Below, in pieces: positions 16,012 through 25,167 of a stretch of 53,249 nt of DNA; the first letter of the stretch is position 1, and each line of letters starts with the position of its first letter. The DNA is taken from NCBI GenBank assembly GCA_013042915.1, contig JABDPF010000027.1, positions 1 through 53,249 of the forward strand, written 5' to 3'. The notes beneath the pieces were generated by a model. The model was not told the DNA's origin and did no database searches. It saw only the letters and a program-made list of their open reading frames with translations. The position numbers were made by a program, and so were the translations under genes. Origin of the DNA: Lysobacterales bacterium. Its GTDB lineage: Bacteria; Pseudomonadota; Gammaproteobacteria; Xanthomonadales; SZUA-36.

Positions 16012-18750
16012 TCAGCCGGTGTTCTGGATGCCCAGCGCGATGCCCTTGGCCGTCGCTTTGAGCGCGTCCAGCAGCTCGTTGTCCTCGCTGCCGCTCTTGC
16101 GCCAGCGTCGCAACAGGTCGATCTGCAAGTGATGCAGCGGATCCACGTAAGGATTGCGGAGGCGTATGTTACGTTGCAGGACCTTCTGGTCATCCAGCAG
16201 CCGGTCGAGTTGCTTCAGCTCGAGGATGCGGCGGGTTGCGGTGTCGAATTCACTGCTGATCGATTCGAAAAACCGCCCGAGGCTCGGGGGAGCCAGCGAC
16301 GCGTAGCGCGCTCCGATCTCCAGGTCTGATTTCGCCAGCACCATCTCGACGTCGCTGACCATGGCCTGGAAGAACACCTGGTTTCGCAGAAGCCCGCGAA
16401 GCGATTCGATACCGAATTCCTCGATGGCGCGGTCCAGGGCGGTGCCGAACCCGAATACGCCGGGAAATCCCACGCGAACCTGCGCCCATGAAAACACCCA
16501 CGGTATGGCCCGCAGGTTTTCGATCCCCTCGCCGGAGCGGCGTGACGCGGGACGCGAGCCGATGTTCAACTGGCCGATAACGTCCAGCGGAGTGACGGCC
16601 CGGAAAAAAGCCGGAAACTCCGGGTCGTCATAAACCACGGAGCGAAAACGCTGGCGCGATTCGGATGCCATGAACTCCAGGATCCGTTGTTCTTCTGAAT
16701 TCAGCCCCTGAGCCGCGTAACCCATGGAATGGTACAGCGTGGCCGCGGTGACGAGTTCGAGGTTACGGAGCGCCAGGAAACGAACACCGTATTTTTGGTT
16801 GATCACCTCGCCCTGCTCGGTCAGGCGCAGGAATCCGTTCATCGTGTCGGGCGGCGCGCCGAGTATCCCGTTGACCAGGTTGCCACCGCCACGCGAGACC
16901 GTGCCGCCGCGGCCGTGAAAGAACACGATCTCGATGCCCTGGTCGTCCCCGGCGGCCACGAGTCGGCGCTGCGCTTCGTGCAGGGCCCAGCGTGAGGCCA
17001 CGATTCCGCTGTCTTTGCTGCTGTCGGAGTAACCGACCATGACAGCCTGCCGGCTACCCATCTTGGCCAGCTGCTTGCGGTAATACTCGAATCCGAGCAA
17101 TGCCTGCATGATGTCAGGGCCCGCCTGCAGATCGTCCACGGTCTCCAGCAGCGGGGCGACCTGCAGTTTCAGCCCGGCGCCGGTATGCGGGTTGGCGATT
17201 TCCGCGAGCGCCAAGGCGGTCAGCACGTCGTCGGCGCCCTGGGTCATGCTTATGATAAACAGCCCTATTGCAGAATCACCGTACTGCTTGCGTGCGGCAG
17301 AAATAGCGCGGAACACGGCCAGCGATTCACGGGCCGTATCGCTCATTGCCGTCTCGTCCGAAATCTCCGGCAGCCCCCCGTCCTCGAGCAATCGGGCCAG
17401 TACACCGGCCCGATTGTCGGGCGAGCGTTTTTCCCAGTCTTCGCAGCCAAGCAGTTCGCCCACGACGCGCCGGTGCAACAGCGCGTCCTGGCGAACGTCC
17501 AGCGTGACCAGGTGGAAGCCGAAGGTGTGGATGCGGCGCAAGAGTCGTTCTACGCCGAACAACCCGGCATGATCCCCCCGGTTTTCCCGCAAACTGTCGC
17601 CGATCAATTCGATGTCGGTAGCAAGGGCGGCAGCCGATTCGTAAGCATGCTCCCCGTCAGAGATCGTCGCGGTCAGGCGTGCCGCGACCATGCGCAGCAG
17701 GCAACGGTACGGCATGTCGTGATGGCGTTCGGGGATGGCGCGGCTGATGTCCGGAAAGCGGCGCCTGTAGGCCTCCAGGCGATCGAGTACCGGGCGCGAA
17801 AACGAAATTTCCGACAGCGACTGGCTGAGGAAGCGTTCAAGGCGTTTCAGTTCAGGAAGGTAACGGCGAATGATGACGGTTCGCTGACGGGTCAAAGTGG
17901 CCTGTATTGTCTCCGAGGTCACGTTGGGATTGCCGTCCATGTCGCCGCCTACCCAGGAACCGAAACGCAGGATGATGCCGCGCAACAGGCCGTCAGGACA
18001 GTCACCGAAATGCGTTGTCCACGCGGTCTGGAACGCCTCGTAAAACACCGGCGTGACGCGGTACAGGATGTCGGTCAGGTAAAACAGGATATTGTCCAGT
18101 TCATCCGCCACCGTGGGCCGTTGATGCGGCACCATTCGGGTTTGCCACGCCGACGTCAGGGACGCCCGGATTCGCTCCAGCGCCAAGCGCTCCTCGCCCG
18201 GAGTCTGCTCGGGATCGAGCATTTCGGCCAGGCGTAAGACAATCTCGTATTCTTTTTCCTGCAAGGTACGGCGGGTTGCCTCGGTGGGGTGTGCCGTGAA
18301 CACCGGCTGTATCAGCAACTCGTTGATCTCACGCGCGAGTTTGGACGGGTCAACGCCCTTTTGTTTCATCAGTCCAAGCGCGTGGTCCAGCCCGCCGGGC
18401 TGGGCGCCCACCTGGGCCCTCAGGTACACCCGGCGGCGGCGAAGGCGATGGACCTTTTCGGCCAGGTTGACCAGGCGAAGATAGGATGAAAAAGCCTGAA
18501 TGACCTGCATGGTACGGTCGTGATCGAGCTCTGCAAGCACGGTGTCCAGCCCATCGTGCGGGTGGTCCGGCTCGGCCTGACCGGCTTCCCGGCGGCGTAT
18601 GGCGGCTTTGCGCACGGCCTCCACGCATTGGAGCACGTCTTCACCGTGCTGTTCGGCCAGCACCTCACCGAGCAACGATCCGAGCAGGCTGACGTCCGCC
18701 CTGAGCGGGCGATCCTTGGGGGGAATGGCGACTCGTCTGATATCCGGCAT
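16012..18750 (-). CDS. ppc: Phosphoenolpyruvate carboxylase
   Basis: Carboxylates PEP with bicarbonate to oxaloacetate, replenishing the TCA cycle. 912 residues, within the family range. The catalytic histidine H154 lies in FTAHPTEATRRT, and the second signature FHGRGGTVSRGGG is present. The C-terminus QNTG is the usual allosteric-site tail. The start codon is 9 nt after the stop of the last poly-gamma-glutamate gene, so ppc could be transcribed with that operon; it would supply 2-oxoglutarate and hence glutamate carbon. The ATG sits in the loop edge of a GC-rich hairpin (18743-18759). Confidence 0.97.
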   Translation of the reverse strand: MPDIRRVAIPPKDRPLRADVSLLGSLLGEVLAEQHGEDVLQCVEAVRKAAIRRREAGQAEPDHPHDGLDTVLAELDHDRTMQVIQAFSSYLRLVNLAEKVHRLRRRRVYLRAQVGAQPGGLDHALGLMKQKGVDPSKLAREINELLIQPVFTAHPTEATRRTLQEKEYEIVLRLAEMLDPEQTPGEERLALERIRASLTSAWQTRMVPHQRPTVADELDNILFYLTDILYRVTPVFYEAFQTAWTTHFGDCPDGLLRGIILRFGSWVGGDMDGNPNVTSETIQATLTRQRTVIIRRYLPELKRLERFLSQSLSEISFSRPVLDRLEAYRRRFPDISRAIPERHHDMPYRCLLRMVAARLTATISDGEHAYESAAALATDIELIGDSLRENRGDHAGLFGVERLLRRIHTFGFHLVTLDVRQDALLHRRVVGELLGCEDWEKRSPDNRAGVLARLLEDGGLPEISDETAMSDTARESLAVFRAISAARKQYGDSAIGLFIISMTQGADDVLTALALAEIANPHTGAGLKLQVAPLLETVDDLQAGPDIMQALLGFEYYRKQLAKMGSRQAVMVGYSDSSKDSGIVASRWALHEAQRRLVAAGDDQGIEIVFFHGRGGTVSRGGGNLVNGILGAPPDTMNGFLRLTEQGEVINQKYGVRFLALRNLELVTAATLYHSMGYAAQGLNSEEQRILEFMASESRQRFRSVVYDDPEFPAFFRAVTPLDVIGQLNIGSRPASRRSGEGIENLRAIPWVFSWAQVRVGFPGVFGFGTALDRAIEEFGIESLRGLLRNQVFFQAMVSDVEMVLAKSDLEIGARYASLAPPSLGRFFESISSEFDTATRRILELKQLDRLLDDQKVLQRNIRLRNPYVDPLHHLQIDLLRRWRKSGSEDNELLDALKATAKGIALGIQNTG

Positions 18751-18759
18751 AGCGCCGGA
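18743..18759 (-). promoter_or_regulatory. Hairpin over the ppc start codon
   Basis: TCCGGC / GCCGGA form a perfect 6-bp stem with a 5-nt loop. The ppc ATG (18750-18748) spans the loop and the first stem pair, and the upstream stop codon is immediately outside the stem. This could limit initiation except when ribosomes translating the upstream gene melt it. No ribosome binding site is visible for ppc, which fits translational coupling. Inference only. Confidence 0.4.
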
Positions 18760-19779
18760 CTATACCAGCCGCCATCGCCTGTGTGTCAACAGAACCCCAA
18801 AAAACAGCGACAGGGCCAACAGGGCCCAAACGGGCTTGACCCGGAGCGGGGCCTTGGCCTGCACTCGAGGATCGAAGGCGATTCCAGAACGCGCGGCCAA
18901 TTCACGAACATTAAGCACGTGAACAACCGGTATGCCGTCCGACAGCGCCGCGCCGATCACGCCGTCGCCTGCCGGACTTCGTTCGCCGGGCACGTGGAAA
19001 CCCGGAGACAGGCCAAGGATTTCGGGGTCATTCCCGAGATTTGCCTGGGATCCCCCGATGCTGATCAGCAAGCGCGCGCCCCGGCGCTCCAACAGCTCGG
19101 TTTTTTGGATAATGACCTCCTCGAGGGTCACCGCCCGGAGCAGGGGAACACCCGCTGCCCGCGCCGCAGATCGCAGATCCTCGACCGTCTCGGGCGCCAT
19201 CCCACCCCCGGTCTCACTTCCCCCACCCAGCGTGTAGTAGTCCGCGCGGGTGGCGAGAAACCCGGCCCTGCGCAGCTCCAGCCCCAGCACCGGCCAGGGC
19301 AGATCGAGACGGTTCGCACCCCAGCTCGATGCCCCGAGCGACACGACCAGGAGCGGTTCGAGCCCGTACGCCTCGGCAGCGGCCACGGCGCTGAGCAGTA
19401 AACCGGGAAAAGAGGCCGATGAGTAGATCGCCACCGTGTCGCCGGCAACCAGGCCCGCTTTCTCGTACCAGCGATGGAAGCGGATCGCCCAGAGTGGGTC
19501 GCAGGCGGTTCGTTTTGCCTCCAGGCTGCCCAGCGTAGTCGTCAGCGCGCTCCATTCCACCCCAATCAGACCGCACCCGCCGGGATCGTGTTCATGCGTG
19601 GCGTTCGTGCCGTTGGCCGTTCTCCAGGCAGCGACGTGCTTTTGCGCGGCACGGACACGCTCAGCCAGGGCCTGCTCCTCCTCGGACGGCAGGGAGGATG
19701 CCGCCAAATGCCATAAGACGATCATGGCGACCGCCAACAACACGAATTTCAGGTGGGCAAGACGAGTCGGGTTCATCAT
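18760..19779 (-). CDS. Poly-gamma-glutamate system protein (PgsW-like, TIGR04332-type)
   Basis: 339 residues from the ATG at 19779, which overlaps the pgsC stop as ATGA; an upstream in-frame extension to 19914 would run through pgsC and is rejected. There is a TM helix near the N-terminus (FVLLAVAMIVLWHLA) and another at the C-terminus (ALLALSLFFGVLL), with a large soluble domain between that contains Gly-rich turns (LISIGGSQANLG) and an SSASFPGLLL segment. I recall this family as occurring with PgsB and PgsC in Gram-negative PGA loci; its biochemical role is not established. Most likely a periplasm-facing, membrane-anchored component of the synthase or exporter. Confidence 0.75.
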   Translation of the reverse strand: MMNPTRLAHLKFVLLAVAMIVLWHLAASSLPSEEEQALAERVRAAQKHVAAWRTANGTNATHEHDPGGCGLIGVEWSALTTTLGSLEAKRTACDPLWAIRFHRWYEKAGLVAGDTVAIYSSASFPGLLLSAVAAAEAYGLEPLLVVSLGASSWGANRLDLPWPVLGLELRRAGFLATRADYYTLGGGSETGGGMAPETVEDLRSAARAAGVPLLRAVTLEEVIIQKTELLERRGARLLISIGGSQANLGNDPEILGLSPGFHVPGERSPAGDGVIGAALSDGIPVVHVLNVRELAARSGIAFDPRVQAKAPLRVKPVWALLALSLFFGVLLTHRRWRLV

Positions 19780-20210
19780 GCGATCAGCCCGTGGAGCAGG
19801 TAAACGGACAGCGCCGCGGCGATACTCACTGAAATCGCGCCGGCCAACGTCGGAACGAGGCCCTGGCGTTGAACATCGGCGCCGATGAGACCCGGGACCA
19901 CCCAACCCAGCCACAGGGAGGTTTCACCCCACAGGCTGACAAGGGGATAGCGCAGCGCCAGGGCGATCAGCATCGCGGCCGCCAATCGCTGACGGCCGTA
20001 TACGCCGCTAACCCGCACCAGCGACTCCAGCAGCAGCCAGGTCACCAGTCCGCCCAACAAGGCGACGCCTATCCTCGCCGGGTCCGGCGCAACCATCGCA
20101 ATGACTCCGGGTGTGATGATGCCGCCGCAAGCCCATCCGGTACGCTGATAAAACAACATGCCCAACAGCATGCCGGCAGCCAGGCAAGCGGTTTCGTGGT
20201 CGTACGGCAT
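19776..20210 (-). CDS. pgsC: Poly-gamma-glutamate synthase membrane subunit PgsC/CapC
   Basis: 144 residues, almost entirely hydrophobic, with about four or five spans; family members are near 150. Features in common with CapC are the N-terminal half with QRTGWACGGIITPGVIA and a conserved charged-turn pattern. In Bacillus the PgsB-PgsC pair forms the membrane ligase that adds glutamate by gamma-amide bonds. The gene lies 12 nt after the racemase and overlaps the PgsW-like gene. No pgsA/capA homologue is found in the window. Confidence 0.85.
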   Translation of the reverse strand: MPYDHETACLAAGMLLGMLFYQRTGWACGGIITPGVIAMVAPDPARIGVALLGGLVTWLLLESLVRVSGVYGRQRLAAAMLIALALRYPLVSLWGETSLWLGWVVPGLIGADVQRQGLVPTLAGAISVSIAAALSVYLLHGLIA

Positions 20211-20222
20211 CGGGCCCGCGGG

Positions 20223-21272
20223 TCAGTCGAAGGTGCGTGAGACCAGGCTGCGCCATTCGAACAGGTCGTCGACCCGGTCGTAGTCGCGCAGCGCGGCCTC
20301 GGTGGCCGGTGAGACTCCGTGCAGCCAGCGGCCGATCGAATCGATGCTGGCGGCGGGAATATCCACCATGGAAACCACCTTCACGGTGACCGCCGTTTCG
20401 GGGTATCGCGCTTTCGAGCTTTGCGGCAGCAAGAAATCCACCATCTGCCGGTTGGGGTCCAGCCAGGCAGCGACGTCAACCCCGCGGTCTTCGAATGCCC
20501 TCTTCCAGGCCTCCAGCGAATAACCGAAGTGGGTGCAGTTGAAGCTCACGCTGAGCGGACCGTCCACCGGGCCCATCGTGGACAGCGCCTCGTCCACGTA
20601 GGCGTCGATCAGCAGTTCGGTGTCCATCGCGTCGAAGCCCTGTTCGATGTACTGGGTCAGTTGCGGACAGGCTTGAGCCGCGACCCGGGATTGCGCGATG
20701 CCGAGTCGTTCCAGCTGCGCGACGTGATCGCCTTCCTCCACCGTGGTGCGGGTTGCGAACATCACATTGGTCGCATCCGGGTGGTCGGCGAGGAACGCGG
20801 CAATTTGCTGCGCCCCGGTCTCCACGATGCCCGCCAGGGGCGTGGATTCGACCCGGGCGAAGGGTGTGTCGTCGGCCAGCACCGACAGCGTGTTGCAGGC
20901 AACCAGGATCAGGTCAGGATCGAATCGATCCTCCATGGCCTGCAGCGCGCTGTTCAGAACCGCCCGTTTCTCGTCTCGATCGGGCAGGCCGTTGTACCCT
21001 CCCCGATTGGTGAACAGCGCGTTCACGAACACCAGGTCGACCTCGCGGAACCCCCCGTGCCGGCGAAGTTTTTCCGCCGCGTCGGCCACCACCGACAAGC
21101 CTCCGAGACCGGAATCGGTGATCACGACGGTCATCCGCTCTTGTTCGAGCAAACCCGCCAGCCTCTCGGGACTCTCGTCCGCGAACAAGGGTAGTGCCGC
21201 CGACAGCGCCAGCACCAGGCAAACCCTGAACAACGGGCCCAGCAAAGGTCGACCCAACGTCGACACGCTCAA
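20223..21272 (-). CDS. Glutamate racemase-family protein with a signal peptide
   Basis: Asp/Glu racemase fold, cofactor-independent. Both catalytic cysteines are present: C126 in ACNTLS and C246 in NCTHFGYS. The substrate loop DSGLGGLS (53-60) is also intact. Unlike cytosolic MurI, the protein begins with a hydrophobic leader (residues about 14-31, PLFRVCLVLALSAALPLFA, then DES), so the enzyme should act in the periplasm. The TTG at 21272 overlaps the GGT stop; a GTG at 21266 keeps the leader too, while an internal ATG (residue 47) would remove it. The gene sits between GGT and pgsC, suggesting D/L interconversion of glutamate released from, or destined for, PGA. Confidence 0.85.
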   Translation of the reverse strand: MSVSTLGRPLLGPLFRVCLVLALSAALPLFADESPERLAGLLEQERMTVVITDSGLGGLSVVADAAEKLRRHGGFREVDLVFVNALFTNRGGYNGLPDRDEKRAVLNSALQAMEDRFDPDLILVACNTLSVLADDTPFARVESTPLAGIVETGAQQIAAFLADHPDATNVMFATRTTVEEGDHVAQLERLGIAQSRVAAQACPQLTQYIEQGFDAMDTELLIDAYVDEALSTMGPVDGPLSVSFNCTHFGYSLEAWKRAFEDRGVDVAAWLDPNRQMVDFLLPQSSKARYPETAVTVKVVSMVDIPAASIDSIGRWLHGVSPATEAALRDYDRVDDLFEWRSLVSRTFD

Positions 21273-22987
21273 TACCCCATGGCCTGGCCGTCGCGCCGCG
21301 GATCGGCGCCACCGTGGCGCAGCCCCGTCTCTGGGTCGATGACGATTCCCTGGGCGCCTCCAAAGTACAGATCGAAAGACTTCTTGACCTCCAACTCGTG
21401 GCCTTTTTCGACCAGCGAAGCCTGCACGTCCGCTGAGAACCTGTCCTCGATTTTCAGCGGCCCGTCACGGTAGTTGTTGATGCGCGGCGCCTCGATGGCG
21501 CTCTGGATATCCATGCCGTGATCGACCAGGTTGCTGATCAACAAAGCCATGGTCGAGATGATGCGCTTGCCGCCGGGGGATCCCAGCGTGGCGAACGGCC
21601 GGCCGGTTTTCATCAGCAACACCGGGCTCATGCTGCTCAGCGGTTTCTTGCCCGGTTCGATCGAGTTGGCCAGCCCCGGGCGCTTGTCGAAATCGTCCAT
21701 CTGGTCGTTCAGCAGCACGCCGGTGCCCGGCGCGGTTATCCCGGAACCGAAAAAGTGATTGATGGTCTTGGTGCAGGCGACCATGTTGCCGTCGGCGTCC
21801 ACCACCGAGAAATGCGTGGTGCTACCGCTGTCGCCCGCCGCGGCGGATGTGGTGGGATTGCCGGCCTCGAAGCGCTCTGCAGCTCTGTCAGGATCGATTA
21901 ACGCCCTCCGCTGACGAGCGTAAGCCTTGGAAGCGAGGGCATCGACGGGAACGAGCACGTAATCGGCGTCGCCCATGAACCGGGCGCGATCGGCGTAAAC
22001 GAGTTTCATTGCCTCGGCCCACAGGTGCAGGCTCGGCGCGGTGTTCAAACCCATGCCGGCAACGTCGTAGTGCTCCATGATGTTGAGGAGTTCGATCACG
22101 TGCACACCACCCGAACTGGGGGGCGGCGCGGAGATGATGTCGTAGCCGCGGTAGCTGCCCGTCACCGGGCGTCGATAACTGACGAGGAATCCCTCGATGT
22201 CCTCCTGGGTCATCGTGCCACCGCTGGCCCGCACCGCCTGCACGATACTCCGGGCCACCGGACCGGTGTAAAAAGCGTCCCGGCCCTGATCGGCAATCAT
22301 TCGAAGCGTTTTCGCAAGGTCGCGGTTGACCACTTTTTCGCCCGGCATCCGTGGAAAATCGTCGTTGAGGTAAATCGCGGCGGTTTCAGAGTGACTGCTG
22401 AGCGCGTCGTAGTGGTCGGTCATCATGGCGGAGAGCACCTCGGAGACCACCACGCCGTCCTCGGCGTGATCGATGGCCGGCTTCATCACCTGCCGGCGGT
22501 TCAGTCGGCCGAATTCCTCCTGCGCCAGCAGCAGGCCGGCCACTTCGCCCGGCACCGCAACGGATTTCCCGCCGATGACCGCAGGGTTAAATCCACGCTT
22601 GTCGAGCGTGACCTCATCGTCCTCGTTCAGAACGAACATGTCCGGGGTCGTGCCGGACGGCGCCTTGCCCCGAAAGTCGATGTACACCGGCAGGCTGCGC
22701 TGCTTGAGCCAGATCAGCATGAAGCCGCCGCCCCCCAAACCGGAAGCATTGGGTTCAACCACGCCGAGCGCGAATCCCACCGCGACCGCGGCATCCACCG
22801 CGTTGCCCCCGGCTTTGAGAATGTCCACACCGACCTGCGAAGCGAGCGGATGCGCTGAAGCCACCATTCCGTGCTTTCCGCGCGCATCACGGGACGCCTC
22901 GGACGCCATTGCCGTCGCGCTGATCAGCAGCAATAGCAGTGAGCCGAACCAGAGCCCGGGATGAAGTCGTCTTGCCAGGGGATTCAT
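21269..22987 (-). CDS. ggt: Gamma-glutamyltranspeptidase, classical motif set
   Basis: 572 residues, secreted (signal LLLLLISATAMASEA). GGT proenzymes cleave themselves before a threonine; here the TTHFSVVD motif puts the nucleophile at T390. The gamma-glutamate-binding arginine (DFRGKAP), the SSMSP serines and the oxyanion GSPGG are all conserved, so activity is expected. In PGA systems GGT homologues (CapD/PgsD, YwrD/Ggt) cut or transfer gamma-glutamyl chains. The ATG at 22987 is chosen for its GAGAGGA site; the gene starts 11 nt after pgsB and its stop overlaps the racemase start. Confidence 0.92.
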   Translation of the reverse strand: MNPLARRLHPGLWFGSLLLLLISATAMASEASRDARGKHGMVASAHPLASQVGVDILKAGGNAVDAAVAVGFALGVVEPNASGLGGGGFMLIWLKQRSLPVYIDFRGKAPSGTTPDMFVLNEDDEVTLDKRGFNPAVIGGKSVAVPGEVAGLLLAQEEFGRLNRRQVMKPAIDHAEDGVVVSEVLSAMMTDHYDALSSHSETAAIYLNDDFPRMPGEKVVNRDLAKTLRMIADQGRDAFYTGPVARSIVQAVRASGGTMTQEDIEGFLVSYRRPVTGSYRGYDIISAPPPSSGGVHVIELLNIMEHYDVAGMGLNTAPSLHLWAEAMKLVYADRARFMGDADYVLVPVDALASKAYARQRRALIDPDRAAERFEAGNPTTSAAAGDSGSTTHFSVVDADGNMVACTKTINHFFGSGITAPGTGVLLNDQMDDFDKRPGLANSIEPGKKPLSSMSPVLLMKTGRPFATLGSPGGKRIISTMALLISNLVDHGMDIQSAIEAPRINNYRDGPLKIEDRFSADVQASLVEKGHELEVKKSFDLYFGGAQGIVIDPETGLRHGGADPRRDGQAMGY

Positions 22988-22998
22988 ATTCGTTCCTC

Positions 22999-23979
22999 TC
23001 AATACAGTGCCAGCGGATGGCCGGCAATGTTGCCGCAACCGAATGCGCTGTCGCCCGGCTGCAGCAATCGTAACAGAGACGACGCGCCGTCAAGCCTCAG
23101 GTAATGTGAACCCGCCGGCCGGCTCACGGGACGGTCGCCGATGATCACTACCTCGCGCCAGCGGCCCCGGGACAGCCAGTCCCCGAAACTGCGAAAACGC
23201 CCGGGCCGGTCCGCTCGGTGGTTATAGACCAGCCGTGTCGATTCCTCGCGCCAACGCAGACTTCTGAATAAGGCACGGGTGCTCGCGATGTCGTTTACCG
23301 AGAACGCCAACGCCAACTCGGCGCCGCGGTGCCGGAGAACCCGGAAATCATAGCGATCCTGACCCAGCCCCTGCACGGCCCGGCGTGCCTCGGTGGCAGG
23401 CAGGCCCAGGTGCTCGAGCGCCGCAAGGGCAAGCCCGGCGTTGACCGACTGGTGGGCGGGCCCGCCAGAGTCTTCCGCCGTTGCGAACACCGCGGTGCAG
23501 CCGCGCTTTTCAAGAAGCGAACGCAGGCTTTTGTCGTGTTCGAGATGTTCGGGCATCAGAACGCGCCCGTCCGGATGCAGCCCCGCCGCCAGCGCTTCGG
23601 CAGCGGCGGCAGGTCCCGGCCCCCAGGCTTCCTGGTGATCGGGCAGCACGTTGGTGAGGATCGTCAGATGCGGACGCAGCCAGCGCGCGGCCAGCGGCTG
23701 GAGCTCGGGGGTAATCGAGCTGTTTTCGAGTACGATGGCCTGCGCCTTCTGGGGCAATGACCGCAACCACCAGCGCATTTCCTCGACGTGTGCGCCCGAG
23801 GTGCGCAGGATTTCTCGTGTGCCGCCGGGTCCGAGCTGCCTGGGCACCACCCCGGTGATTCTCGTCCAGGCTTCCAGCCCACAGGCTTCAAAGGCCGCGT
23901 GAAGCAGGCGTGCAACGCTGCTCTTGCCCCGGCTTCCGGTCACCAGGACACGCAGCGAACCGTCCCCGATCGATCTCAT
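22999..23979 (-). CDS. pgsB: Poly-gamma-glutamate synthase ligase subunit PgsB/CapB
   Basis: Mur-ligase-like ATP-dependent amide ligase that activates the gamma-carboxyl of glutamate as an acyl phosphate. The P-loop TGSRGKSS is at residues 14-21, close to the N-terminus as in CapB. Further Mur-like features are VLENSSITPELQ, LTNVLPDHQEAWG and an H-rich RLVYNHRADRPGR turn. At 326 residues it is shorter than the Bacillus protein (about 390). A GGAG site lies 6 nt before the ATG. It is separated from its partner pgsC by the GGT and racemase genes, an unusual order. Confidence 0.85.
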   Translation of the reverse strand: MRSIGDGSLRVLVTGSRGKSSVARLLHAAFEACGLEAWTRITGVVPRQLGPGGTREILRTSGAHVEEMRWWLRSLPQKAQAIVLENSSITPELQPLAARWLRPHLTILTNVLPDHQEAWGPGPAAAAEALAAGLHPDGRVLMPEHLEHDKSLRSLLEKRGCTAVFATAEDSGGPAHQSVNAGLALAALEHLGLPATEARRAVQGLGQDRYDFRVLRHRGAELALAFSVNDIASTRALFRSLRWREESTRLVYNHRADRPGRFRSFGDWLSRGRWREVVIIGDRPVSRPAGSHYLRLDGASSLLRLLQPGDSAFGCGNIAGHPLALY

Positions 23980-24009
23980 CGAACGCTCCGGAAGCGGGCC
24001 GGGCCCGTT

Positions 24010-25158
24010 TCAATCCCTGAGGTACGCACCGACGCCCTCCTCGGAAAGGGAAGTGTAGGCGGGCAATCCCTCGATGACGATGCCCGCGTCATCGCGCACG
24101 AACTCGAGGTTTTCCGCCAGCAGTTTCACGGACGTCACGTGCCGGCCCACGCGCTCGGCGATGCGCTTGTCCCAACTCTCCCACGGCACGTACAGGCGGC
24201 CCAGCTCGGCTGCCTTGTCGTACGCCTTGTCCTCACCGGTCAGAACCAGGGCCTCGCCCGTGCGTCCGCGGAAGCGGCCGGCGCTGGCGTTGCAGGTTTC
24301 CATCAGAATCGCCAGCACGTCGGTCTGATCGCCCCACTCGCGGTGACTGAGACCCCGCAGATTCTTCGGTGACGGCTCGAGCCGGATCGGTATGCCTTCA
24401 AATTCCAGCTCCATGGTCACCATGGCGGCCAACTCCATGGCGCGCTCGTGCGCGACCAGCGCGTCGACCACCGGGTATTCGGGTGAGGCCTCGTGAAGGT
24501 CGATGGCCAGGTCGACGTCCTCCTGCTTGATCAGCTGCATGAACCCGTAAGCCAGTTGTTCAGTCATGCCGCCGTCTGCGACGCCCGGGTGCGCTCGGTT
24601 CAGATTACTCCGCTCCACCCCGGCCATCGTCTGACCGGACGCAGGGTGGATGTAGATGTCCGGATTGGGCCATTCGTTGACAGGGTTGGTGGTTCGCGCA
24701 CCGTAGCGGAAGGTTCTGCGCACGCCCCCGGAGGTCTCGAACCCAAAGGTTTGCGGATGGGCGTCCTGTGGAAAGGTGTGCGTGCGCGCCATCAGGTTCG
24801 CATACGGCGCGATGATCAGCCGACCGCGCTTGACGTCTGCGTTTTCCAGCAACACCACGGCGGCCACGACGCCGGCAGGCTCGTTGGCGTGGGTTCCGCC
24901 GAGCACCAGCAGGGTCCCGCCGGGCTGTTCGCCCTCCTGCACGTAGACATCGGTATCCGCTGGCGTGTCCTGAAGGCCTTGAAAGTAGTCGCTCAGGCGC
25001 TTGTGAACAAAACCCTCGCGTGGCACGACGCGATCGACGTCGGGCCCCGGGTGGTGCATGCGGAGGTAACTGTGCGCACTGATCGCCGCAACCGCCACGG
25101 CGCCCAACAGCAACAGCGTGGCCGAAAAGCGGGAGGCAAGGTAGCGCTTTTCGAACAT
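24010..25158 (-). CDS. Membrane-anchored AstE/aspartoacylase-like zinc peptidase (M14 fold)
   Basis: 382 residues. An N-terminal hydrophobic anchor (SATLLLLGAVAVAAISA, residues 12-28) places the domain in the periplasm. The zinc triad is H90 and E93 (GGTHANEPAG) and H222 (DLHEASP), with the substrate-binding R-S-N-L-N-R segment at 184-188 and a VLAILMETC strand near the usual catalytic glutamate. The fold releases amino acids from N-acyl or peptide carboxyl ends; in this context a gamma-glutamyl or PGA-end substrate is plausible. It lies between a 49-residue membrane protein and pgsB, 30 nt before the latter. Confidence 0.82.
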   Translation of the reverse strand: MFEKRYLASRFSATLLLLGAVAVAAISAHSYLRMHHPGPDVDRVVPREGFVHKRLSDYFQGLQDTPADTDVYVQEGEQPGGTLLVLGGTHANEPAGVVAAVVLLENADVKRGRLIIAPYANLMARTHTFPQDAHPQTFGFETSGGVRRTFRYGARTTNPVNEWPNPDIYIHPASGQTMAGVERSNLNRAHPGVADGGMTEQLAYGFMQLIKQEDVDLAIDLHEASPEYPVVDALVAHERAMELAAMVTMELEFEGIPIRLEPSPKNLRGLSHREWGDQTDVLAILMETCNASAGRFRGRTGEALVLTGEDKAYDKAAELGRLYVPWESWDKRIAERVGRHVTSVKLLAENLEFVRDDAGIVIEGLPAYTSLSEEGVGAYLRD

Positions 25159-25167
25159 GGCGGAAAC

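Noticed and set aside
19780-19914. N-terminal extension of the PgsW-like protein
   Set aside because: It would lie wholly within pgsC in another frame and is Arg/Pro-rich; the ATG at 19779 forms an ATGA overlap and starts just before the TM helix.
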